A DNA stretch of 64,000 bases, from the NCBI GenBank assembly GCA_006937955.1, contig SSNP01000151.1:645410-709409 (forward strand), read 5' to 3'. The notes under the pieces were generated by a model that worked only from the letters and a program-made list of their open reading frames with translations, searched no databases and had not been told where the DNA came from. Shown here piece after piece: positions 49,300 through 59,200 of this stretch. The translations under genes were made by a program, and so were the position numbers. Each line of letters opens with the position of its first letter. Position 1 is the first letter of the stretch. The DNA is from Pachypanchax playfairii (Eukaryota; Chordata; Actinopteri; Cyprinodontiformes; Aplocheilidae).

Positions 49300-49765
49300 T
49301 ATTCCATGTTTTAAGGTGTAAAGCCCTCCAGTTGGATCCGTACGTGGCAGCGCTTACAAGTCACGTCTGTGCTATTCATAACCCCGGAGTGCCAAGTGTG
49401 TTTTCATCCACGCACGACAGCCTTACAAACTCCTTTATAACCCGTCGGAATAAAGGTAAGATGGCGTGATTAGATGGCTGCCTGTCACAGAAGCTTCTTC
49501 TTTACATCATGTTTAAGCTCGCGTGCCTCCCGAACATGCGTGTGGATGTTCACGAGAGGTCAAACAGGCTGTTTCTTAAGCTAACGGGTCAAACACGTTT
49601 TTGTTGTCGCTATAGTGAAGTATTTCCTACATGCTAATATTTAGAGAAATATGTTTATGTGTTAGTTACATGGCTGTATGGCTGTCGGCGAGGCAGTCGG
49701 GCTGCATCTTTCTACAGCGGACGGGGAGAAGTTTTGAAACTTTGCGCGAACTTTCTACCCGTGAG
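49300..49765 (+). promoter_or_regulatory. p4ha2: p4ha2 promoter and non-coding first exon region (inferred)
   Basis: CpG content rises around 49330-49760 (for example GGATCCGTACGTGGCAGCGC and TCGGCGAGGCAGTCGGGC). TTTATAA at 49434-49440 is TATA-like. Two possible donors for a non-coding exon are AAAG|GTAAGA at 49456 and CCC|GTGAGT at 49761; the second fits a start about 30 bases after the TATA-like site. The first coding exon starts 6.4 kb downstream. Confidence 0.4.
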
Positions 49766-51825
49766 TCCCGGAGGGTCCTGTTTTTACACTGTTTACACAC
49801 ACACAAACACATACAGTGATTAAAATGGGACATTGTTTTTGTTTAGACCGTAAATATAAACCCATATACACGCAGACAAGAGAAAACACTCGCGGAACAT
49901 GAAGAGTTTATATATTGAGTTTTTCTAGAAACTGTTCCATGAGGTGACGTCACAGTCTCGGCCCAGCTGGACTTGATGATCTGCAGTTTCATCAGTCGGC
50001 TTCTACAGAATATAACAATCTTATTAAAAACAAAAAGTTTTATCTAGTAAAAACAAAACGAGCTGCCGGTTTAATGCTCAGTGAATTTATGGCTGTAAAG
50101 TGGTAACTGAAATTTCAGGCTGCAGCTACGTGTCTTTGAAATCATCACTGCATTGAGGTAAATGTCACATTTGACCAACAAATACATGAAACAAAACATA
50201 AAAAAATGATTAGTTCTGTTCATTTAATGTTTGATGTTTTGTTGAAAATTGCATTGGTTAAAAAAATACTAAAAAAAATAAAAAAAAAGCTTTGTAAAGA
50301 TTTGCAGGTTAGTTTCCGTTGATCATTGCTTTATTAAGTTGAGTTATTCTTATTGAACTACTTTTCAGGACCCAAAGTGGATTTTAAAAAAAGCCAAAGC
50401 ATGCTTTGTTTCAGCTTTGGAAATGGCTTGTCACCAAACACTCATCTCCAGTATAAAGTGTGCTCCAGGAGATGATGCCCTGCAGGGATTTTTTTTCTCT
50501 CTCTGCACAGCACAGTGACACTAACTGGGTGTGAAACATGCCATAAACCTCTCAACAGGAATTTGGCTGGGAAGCAAGTGATATGCACCGTCAGTGGAGG
50601 GTGTCTTCCTAGTTTCAGCTTGCAGACTTAAAAATTATTTGAAAAATTCCACAAACTCTGGTTTTATGAGCTCCATCGTTTAATAAAGAAAAACAATAAC
50701 CTGTTTGATGTTTAGTTATTAAAGCATCTTGTCAACTGTGCAAAAAAGATGTTTTTAGAGGATCATTGTTTTCCTCATGCTCAACCAGGTTTTGTAAATT
50801 AAAACATGTTGTGTTCTTCAAATGACGTTAACTAGTAGCAGGCAGGAAAACAGCTGCTTTTGGTTTTGGATCAGTGTTTTATTATGTTCAGTCTGACTTA
50901 AAGTAAAATCTGCTTACGTTTTAAAAGCCCATCTGATTTTTTTTTGCTTCCTTGATTTTTGTCCAATAAGGGCTGAACTTTGTCGGGAAATGCTCACTTC
51001 CTTTTTTTGTTGGAGAAAGAAAGACTGATACAGTCTGATACTGTTTCTGTGATGCTCAGAGCAAATTACTTCATAATCGTCTTTCAACCTTCAACGATTG
51101 GAAGTGAAAGTCAAAATCTTTTTTTTTTCCAATTAGTTTGTTTCTAAACCGACTGGACTGACTTCAGAGTAAATCTAACTTTTACAACTAAAGCCTGAAA
51201 AAATTAGTGATGATAATGTTTTTTGAGTAAATCTGAAACTTTTCACAGCGACACAGATTTGAATCAGATTTATCTTAATAAAAACTGAGTGTGGCTGTTT
51301 TAGAATTACTTTTTGCTTCTGTTAGAAATGAAAACACAGTGTTCAACTAAAAAAGACAAGTTTGAATCTGAATGTTCTTGACAGGCAGGAATTGTCTCAG
51401 CATGTTCTTAGTACAAACATGCACATGCTTTATCTGGTGTGGTATGCCACATACATGTATTTCTCTGGATATCATGCACCAATATCAGTTTGTAAAGGAA
51501 AGTACATTCCAGTCCAACTTATTGATCATCTGCATCATTTACACAGAAGGATTTTAACCCTATAATGTAATTTGTATTATATTTGAAAGATGAGTTTTTG
51601 AGACCTCTATCTCATCAACATGATGAATACTTTTTTTTAAATCCTGCTGTATATGACCTGAGACATGTATTCTGTCCCATGGTGGACTATCATACCACTA
51701 CAGGCAGCTCAAGTTTAGTTTGGATCATTTCTAACATGGTTAATCCCAGTAAATGATGCACTCGCCATTTTCAGGAAAAGCATTACTAATGTTTTCAGAA
51801 GTTACAGTTAGGGATGCAATGATGC
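49766..51825 (+). other. p4ha2: p4ha2 intron 1, no feature recognised
   Basis: AT-rich intron sequence between the inferred first exon and the next mobile element. Confidence 0.4.
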
Positions 51826-52289
51826 TGCAGGTGGCGACAAAACCCGAGTTCGAATGGCCTGTACTTGTTTCGGTACAACTCCTTTGTTCGTTAGTATTTG
51901 GCAGCTTCCATAGTTGAAACCACGCCTAGCATGCTGCTGGCTAAAAGCTGTAGCAAGACGTAGCAAGACGTAGCAAACAGGAAGACACGACGTCTGATGT
52001 TGCCATGCGCAGCGGGGCAGGAAACAGTATACCTTGGCTCTCATAGGCTAGTTTGTTAGTCAATCTGAGTCCAGCAAATTCGAATAATGAATATGAACGA
52101 GCTGCTGCCCGAAGCCTGACGTAAGGAGCCGGAACCACCCGAAATTTAATGCAGACAGATTGAAAGGTCTGTTAATAAGTGTTTCCTGATGGTTTTAGAG
52201 ATATAGATTTAGATATAAAATGTTTCATATTACTGGTTAATACTTAAGAAATAACCACAAAGTCCTGAAATTTGTATGAAAGGGCCTCT
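51826..52289 (+). mobile_element. TTAA-flanked AGAGGCC element, copy 5 (left end missing)
   Basis: Homology starts abruptly at GCAGGTGGCGACAAAACCCG, about 130 bases into the family, and runs to AGGGCCTCT followed by TTAA at 52290-52293. It contains TAGCATGCTGCTGGCTAAAA and the AAATAACCACAAAGTCCTG end block. Confidence 0.7.
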
Positions 52290-52532
52290 TTAAGTAACAT
52301 ATTCTTTATATCACATTTAAACTGTAAAAATGGCTGATGTATCAAATGCAATACAAAAATAAATTAAACAACATGATGTAGCAAAAAAATTGTGGATTTT
52401 GTTACAAGGGTTCATAAATATCTCAGAAATTGATCAGAATTTTCTGGCCATTTGTTGATGGGTTGGGTTTTACAGGGTTAAAAGTCACAGTTAGTATGAA
52501 GAGAAGATTTCCTGAAATCGTTGGATGTTGCT

Positions 52533-52790
52533 TTAACGATGCAGCCGAAACTTTTCAGTCATGTTGAAACACTCCAGCTGCAGATCTCTTGACAGCATAT
52601 AAAAGGTTTCTGTAATACTCTTTCCATTTGGAGACAGCAGCTGCTCAGCCATGTCCCTCCACATGTCATGTGGTTTTGCTGCAGATGTTAGAAAGTTTTC
52701 AGCTGGAAACAAACGCGTGTTCTTCGGTAAGCCCCCGTCCCACTGCAGACCTATAACTACTTTACCACAAACTGTTATTTTTATCTCCAT
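52533..52790 (-). CDS. Unrecognised 85-codon open frame in p4ha2 intron 1, antisense
   Basis: The frame starts in a good initiation context (CCAAGATGG) and encodes MEIKITVCGKVVIGLQWDGG, then SAAKPHDMWRDMAEQLLSPN and SITETFYMLSRDLQLECFNM before TAA. Composition is protein-like, with no low complexity. I do not recognise a family. It could be an exon fragment, part of an old mobile-element gene, or chance. No splice signals or neighbours support it. Confidence 0.2.
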   Translation of the reverse strand: MEIKITVCGKVVIGLQWDGGLPKNTRLFPAENFLTSAAKPHDMWRDMAEQLLSPNGKSITETFYMLSRDLQLECFNMTEKFRLHR

Positions 52791-54667
52791 CTTGGAGCCA
52801 CACCCACCGTGTTAAAATGTGACCTAAATGTAACTGAGCAGAAATCCAGCAGGTTGTGAAGGTTAATCTTACACAACACAGATGTGCTCAGTACCTCACG
52901 AACAGATCTTTTCATTTAATTTTTACAGAACATGTCATATATTGACTCATGTGAAAATCTGGAACATGAAACAATATTTTTACACTTTATCAGTTAATGT
53001 TTATCACCATGTCTAGTCTACCTATTAAATCCTTTCCTTTGGATGTGCCAAACAAGGGTCATAACCCAGAAACATCTGGAACAGAGGTTTTCTCTCAGAA
53101 TGTGAGCAATGGCTGTTAAAGCCTGAAACAACAGGTGCTGATGAGTTTCAACTGAGCAATCAGTTGTAAATTACAAGGGGAGAAAGTTGGTTATTTATTT
53201 TCCAGTTTTAGGACTTTGCCAATAATTATCTGGGCCAGCACTCCCAAAATAAACAATCAGTCGTTATGGATATCATGGGTTGTATTTCCTTTTGTTTTTG
53301 CACAATTCATCCAAATTTTATTTGCAGGGTTTAATTTAAATCTGTTCACCATCATTGAGCAACTTGACAGGAGAGTTCTGCAGCTCGCCACACCAAAGGA
53401 AACAGATTGTCCTGTCTGTGTTTGAAATTTGCTTTGATTTCTTTAACTTCTTTGGCCAAAAAATATGTTTAGATCTGTGAATTTTAGTTTTAAATCTCTG
53501 CAGACACTGACTCCTTTACTCACATCCCGTGTGGTACATTCCAGTGTAATAACTATAATCAGACACAACTAAAAATGAGGAAAATAAGCTCCTTCTTTTC
53601 ACCAACATAGAGTCACATTTACTTTAATTATGCAGTAACAGCCATTTGCCACCATTTTTCAGCACTTCAGGCGGTTTATAAATGGTTTGAAGGCAGCTGA
53701 GTGAGTTCACTGCGTTGGACTCTTAATTATGTTCAAGTTAGGCAACTGTTTCATAATAAATGTCTTAACCCGTCTTTTATTAATTTGCTGTATTTTTTAT
53801 AATAAAATGAACATGTATTCTTGTTGTGCTGAAGAAGTGAAAGTATTGCTTTTTCACCTTTTTTATTTTTACTAAATTATTACAATGTCCCAACGATTTG
53901 ACCAGATTTTCTCTGCTGTCTCTGAACACAGAGCTGAGCTGTGTGTGCGTGTGTGTGTGTGTGTGTGTGTGCTCATGTTTAGCCTTGTGAACATTTAGGT
54001 GTGTCTGTTTTACATGTAAACAGTCATCACAAAGAGCCAGACATGATCCCAGAGAAGAAAGTAGAGCACATTCACTTTCACAGAGAAAACTGTTCTGGTC
54101 TTTTGCTCCGGTATCAAACCACTGAGTAAAAATATATTCAACAAAGAAACAGAACATTTTACAGAGCCAATTTAATGACACCACCTGCCAAAGTTTTTAT
54201 TTGGTTTATATTTCCTTGTAATTGTTGACTACAGTATGTCAACAGTTATTAACAGTAAAAAATAAAATGTGCTGATACAGATTAGATTTTTTTTATTTAC
54301 TTATTAATTTTTGTTCTTGTTACAAGTTCTTTTGTGAATCACAGGTTGTTGTTTACTGATGTTAATCATAATGTTGTTAAATTAGACACATGACTCAGAC
54401 TCCAGTTTAATAGATTATATTATAAAATATACTGTTTAATTAAATGAGACTGCAGCTGGTTAAAACTTGTTCCCAGGAAATTTCCTGGAAGTTTTCTATC
54501 CTGAACAAAATGATTATATAAACTGTGACCTATCAGAGGAATGTTAACGGCAGTGTTTATTGGTCGTTAGACTGGCAGTGATTTGTTGCTCTGACCTGAG
54601 GGGAGAGAAGAGGTGAGATCCTGGGTGAGAAGGTCTCTGCTGATTCTGTCTGCCTTATTCCTGACTC
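52791..54667 (+). other. p4ha2: p4ha2 intron 1, no feature recognised apart from a GT tract
   Basis: Intron sequence. A GT dinucleotide tract of about 30 bases occurs at 53941-53971. Confidence 0.4.
53941..53971 (+). repeat. GT dinucleotide microsatellite
   Basis: About fifteen GT units with one interruption (GTGTGTGCGTG at the start). Confidence 0.85.
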
Positions 54668-55222
54668 TGGAGGGGTCCAGGTCCTGGATGGAGGAGTCCA
54701 GGTCCTGGATGGAGGAGTCCAGGTCCTGGATGGAGGAGTCCAGGTCCTGGATGGATGGGGTCCAGGTCCTGGATGGAGGAATCCAGGTCCTGGATGGATG
54801 GGATCCAGGTCCTGGATGGAGGGGTCCAGGTCCTGGATGGCGGGGTCCAGGTCCTGGATGGCAGGGTCCAGGTCCTGGATGGAGGGGTCCAGGTCCTGAA
54901 TGGAGGGGTCCAGGTCCTGGATGGAGGGGTCCAGGTCCTGGATGGCGGAGTCCAGGTCCTGGATGGCGGAGTCCAGGTCCTGGATGGATGATGGCGTAGT
55001 CCAGGTCCTGGATGGATGATGGCGGAGTCCAGGTCCTGGATGGATGATGGAGGGGTCCAGGTCCTGGATGGCGGAGTCCAGGTCCTGGATGGATGATGGC
55101 GTAGTCCAGGTCCTGGATGGATGATGGAGGGGTCCAGGTCCTGGATGGATGATGGAGGGGTCCAGGTCCTGGATGGCGGAGTCCAGGTCCTGGATGGATG
55201 ATGGAGGGGTCCAGGTCCTGGA
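54668..55222 (+). repeat. Minisatellite, 21-bp and about 30-bp units
   Basis: The core CCAGGTCCTGGATGG occurs about 24 times. In the left part the unit is mostly 21 bp (GGGGTCCAGGTCCTGGATGGA). In the right part longer units carrying an added GATGATGG alternate with 21-bp ones. TCCAGG-T-CCTGGA in each unit is self-complementary. Because 21 is a multiple of three, long frames stay open on both strands: on the minus strand a heptad like DPSIQDL repeats, on the plus strand units like GPGPGWR. These are a by-product of the array, not evidence of a protein. Confidence 0.95.
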
Positions 55223-55264
55223 TAGAGAAGTCCTGCAGTTGGGGATCTTTTTAAGGCCTTGACA

Positions 55265-55895
55265 CACTGAATGGGAGTTATTGGCTGAGAAGTGGCTCTT
55301 TAACCTTTCAGACTAGCAGCTCTGATTTCCTCATTCAGTGTGTTTCTGGTCTGGTTGTCTAGGAGTCTGTTTCCAGAGCTGTATGCATTTTCTTTTATTT
55401 CTCTAAGCCGCCTCGGTTTGGGGGTGAACCAGGGTTTACGGTTGCTGTATATGAAGAAGGTTTTTGTTGGCACACACAGGTTCTTACAGAAGTTGGTGTA
55501 ACAGGTCACAGTGTCAGTAAGTTCATCCAGGTTTGATGCAGCAGCTTCAAAAACAGTCCGATCAGTGCAGTTGAATCAGCCTGGAGTTTCTCTTTTGCCT
55601 CAGTGGTTCCTCTCCTGACAGTTTTGACTACAGGCTTCACACATTTAAACTTCTACCAGTTGGAAGGGAGAAGATGAACCATGCATTGATCAGACAAACC
55701 CAAAGCTACATGTGGGACTCAATGATAGACCTACTTTATGATGATGCAACAGCGATCCAAGATATTACTGTCTCTAATTGGGCAGGTAACATGCTGTCTG
55801 ACTTTTGGGAGCTCATGTCTGAGGTTTGCTTTGTTGAAGTCTCCCAGAACAATGAGCAGATAGTCTGGATGATGTTGGTTATCTGGTTGGTCTAG
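55265..55895 (-). pseudogene. LINE fragment: end of endonuclease and linker
   Basis: On the minus strand the frame at 55509-55300 reads NLCVPTKTFFIYSNRKPWFT, then NRLLDNQTRNTLNEEIRAAS, which matches the stretch between endonuclease and reverse transcriptase in a common fish LINE. Further upstream (to about 55895) are remnants equivalent to the end of the endonuclease, out of frame. The minisatellite begins where the LINE sequence stops. Confidence 0.65.
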
Positions 55896-56197
55896 TCTGT
55901 AAATTTAATTTCCCTTCAGGGATTATTCCCTTCGATTGATTAAAGCCTCACTGGTTTTGGTAAACACCGAACAGAATAAATGAGAAAACTGCTGCAGTGA
56001 ATGAAACGATTTACAGTTGATGATGTTAAATTCAACAGAGCTGCTTGATCCTTTTAGCACTGTTACATTTGTACCGTGTGTCAGAGCTGTATCACCACTG
56101 TGGCGTCTATTATCTAATGATTTTTTACATTATTGTGCAAGTTTCCTTTTTAATTCTTTCATTGTAACAAAATCTGTTTCTGTTTCTTATTGAGGTT

Positions 56198-56294
56198 ATG
56201 AAAGAGGACACCATGAGGGAGATCATGTTTTTTAACTTCTGGGTTTTGATCTGCTGCTGCTGGACGACACATGGAGAGGTCTTTACATCCATCG
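56198..56294 (+). CDS. p4ha2: p4ha2 coding exon 1 (signal peptide)
   Basis: The acceptor TTGAG ends at 56194 and the donor GTAAGT begins at 56295 (phase 1). Three in-frame ATGs at codons 1, 6 and 10 are possible starts; the second (ACCATGA) has the better context. All give a hydrophobic leader before GEVFTSIG. Confidence 0.85.
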
Positions 56295-59200
56295 GTAAGT
56301 TGTACATAAATGAACTTTTATCTGTTTGAGTTTTAATTCCAGTGTTCTTGTTTAAAGTTTGTCAGCCCTAAATAAAAACAAATGTTTTCTTTGTTGAAAA
56401 TGTGCTCATTTTCTATCTTTAAGAGAGCAGAAACGTTTAAAAGATCTGTGAATTGTAACTTTGGTTCAGTAATCTGTAAATAATCTGCACCACGTTTAAG
56501 TAAACACTAAGAAGGAATTCAGCAGGTTAACGCATCGCATCTCCCAGCAGGTTGCATTTTGAAAGTTAAATGACTCGCACTGATTTGATGCATCTTCCTG
56601 CTCAGTTGTTCTGGGTGTAAAGTGTTTCATTCTTCCTCTACTGTGTGCTCCTGTGAATTAGTCATGGCTGAATGCTTTGCTGAAATGTTTACGGAGCACA
56701 TTGAACTAACCATCTCTTCTAAAGCTCCATGGTCTGGTATTCAGCTGTAGTTTGCTTAGTTAGCCTGTACTCCATGGTATTTGTTGGGGAGGGGGTTATT
56801 TTACTTAGACAACACTCTTGATTATGTCATGACCATTAACAACCAGTGTTTCTAATTTTGGAGACAAATACACTATAAATATGAATTTACACTAAGTTTA
56901 ATTAGGATATTTTATTGATACACAGAGTTGAAACAAGAACGCGCAAAAATGAGAAATCCAACATTATTAGCCCCCTGATCATTAATAATCAGTAGTGTAC
57001 CCTTTCTGAGCCCCAGCTGACACCAGTCTCTTAGAGTAGTTCTTTAATAAGTTGGCAGAAAGTCTCCTGAGGGATTTTGGCCCATTCTTCCATTGCAACT
57101 TGTTCTAGCTTGTTCAATTTGCAGGTCTCTGATCATGGACATTCACTTTGAGCACCCACCACACCTATTTTCAGTAGGATTGAGGTCTGGGCCCTGTGTG
57201 GGCCACTCCAGGATCTTGGTTTTGGTATTTTTGATGAACTGTTGGACTAATTTCAATGTTTGCTTTGCATGATGTCACCTGAACAAGGTTCCCTGTGCCT
57301 GAGGCTGCCCCACAACAACCCCACAGCACGATGCTCCCACCACTGAGGGAACTGTGTTCCTAGGGTTGCAGGCCTTGCTCTTTCTTTGGCAAACATAAGC
57401 AACATCCATGTATCCAAACAGTTCCAGTTTAGTCTCATCAGACCAAAGCGCAGACTTCTAAAACTCGTTTTTACCTTTCAAATGTTCATGGGTAAACCTC
57501 AGTCGGACTGTAATCAGGATCTGAAATTAACACTCACCAAATCAAGCAAATTTTCCATTTGGTGAGTAAAATTTGGAGCGCCATCCGCCAGATGGCGAGT
57601 AAATTACCGGTAGTTATGTTTATTGGTCTTTTTGATGGATTTCTGTGATGCTCCTCTGCTGTTTGCATGCAACGCACTGCACATACACAGCGGTTAGCAG
57701 GTCAAAACTAGCAGCGAAATGTGGCGATTTTTAACCAGAGCCAGTCAGTCTTCAAAAAGAAAAATTGGCTGAACTGGAAGAAAAACCAGCAGGATCAGTG
57801 GTGCAACCTGAAGATTCAATAAAAAGTGGCGAACTGTGAATGGCAGTATCTTAAGACACTGAATATATTATAAACCAGAATCTGTGCAACTGAGCTATGC
57901 GATGCATCTGTGTTCTCCTGAGATCAATTCAATTCATGTTTATTTATAAAGCACCAGTTCATAACAAAGTTATTTCAAGGTACTTTCTGGTGACACTTTT
58001 GGATCATTTGAAGTGTATATCTATTTGTGTCTTTACAGGACAAATGACGGATCTGATTTACACAGAAAAAGAACTGGTTCTCTCACTAAGGAACTACATC
58101 AAAGCAGAGGAGGCCAAACTGGCTGCTGTTAAAAGGTACATTTAAACCATGTGACCCAGAATAATGTAATTTTTAATGAAGACTCTTTCAAATTTGGCCA
58201 TTTTTTTGTTTGTAAATATAAAACTGCAGTAAATGAAATGGTTTAGTTTCTACTCGGCTTGTAACACGTGACAGCTACCATTACTTGTTCATTCTTAAAT
58301 TATATTCATAGAAGGTCTAATGGAAAATATTACTGGTGTTTTTTCACCAGCAGTCTCCAGATGTAATTAATGAACCATTTCTGTTTCCTGCGACGGCCAT
58401 CAAGGAACATTTTTTGGCCTCTTTCCTGGTTTCTGTGTCTGTGTTCTTTCAACTTACCATGAGTAGATTAGAGCTATAATAAATTTATTTTCAGTCATTT
58501 GCATGCTACTTTTTTTTGCTTTTACATTTTCAGCATCTTCTCTGAGTGAAGTTAGAATGTATATAAAGTCTTTTATTTCCCTCTATATCTTTTAGTTGGG
58601 CCAGCAAACTTGATGCTCTGACCCGAGTGTCCACTTCAGACCCAGAGGGCTACCTGGCCCACCCGGTGAATGCCTATAAACTGATGAAGAGACTGAACAC
58701 AGAATGGTCTGAACTGGAGAGCCTGGTGCTTCAGAACCCATCTGATGGTGAGAGAAATTCTCCAGAAGGGATCAAATTAAATCATATTGTGTTTATGCAT
58801 TTTGCTTCAGTGGTGAGGAACAGATATAAATCCAGACAGGATGTGAGTAACGCAGTTCAAATGTTGGCTACAGAGTGAATGTATCTGCTTTGCAGCTTTT
58901 TCTCCAAAACTCCTCTCAATAAATAAAGTGTGAAAAAATGAGCCTGCCGTGTTTGAGCAGCAGCTGCTCCCCATCAGGCATATTTTGGCCATGTTCTCAG
59001 TTCGTGTGTGTGTTTAGACACAAGTCTTTATCTGTGTGAGGCAGTGAGTGTTTTGTAAAAGGAATCTGTCTACGTGGCTGTTTGAGTCACCCTGAAGAGG
59101 CTGAATGTAAAGCCTATAAACAAAGTTCCTATAAATATTTATTTATAAATTAATGTGCATTTTTTTCTCTTGGGCAACACGAATGGATCCATGTCATGTT

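Noticed and set aside
51808..52138. Open frames reading ARSYSLFEFAGLRL-type sequence, repeated near 34 kb, 38 kb and 52 kb
   Set aside because: They recur because they lie in the TTAA-flanked repeat; they are interrupted differently in each copy and do not look like a conserved protein.
54557..55267. 236-codon minus-strand frame of repeated DPSIQDL heptads
   Set aside because: It is a translation of the 21-bp minisatellite; the opposite strand is also open over the same array, and there is no family, splice or conservation support.
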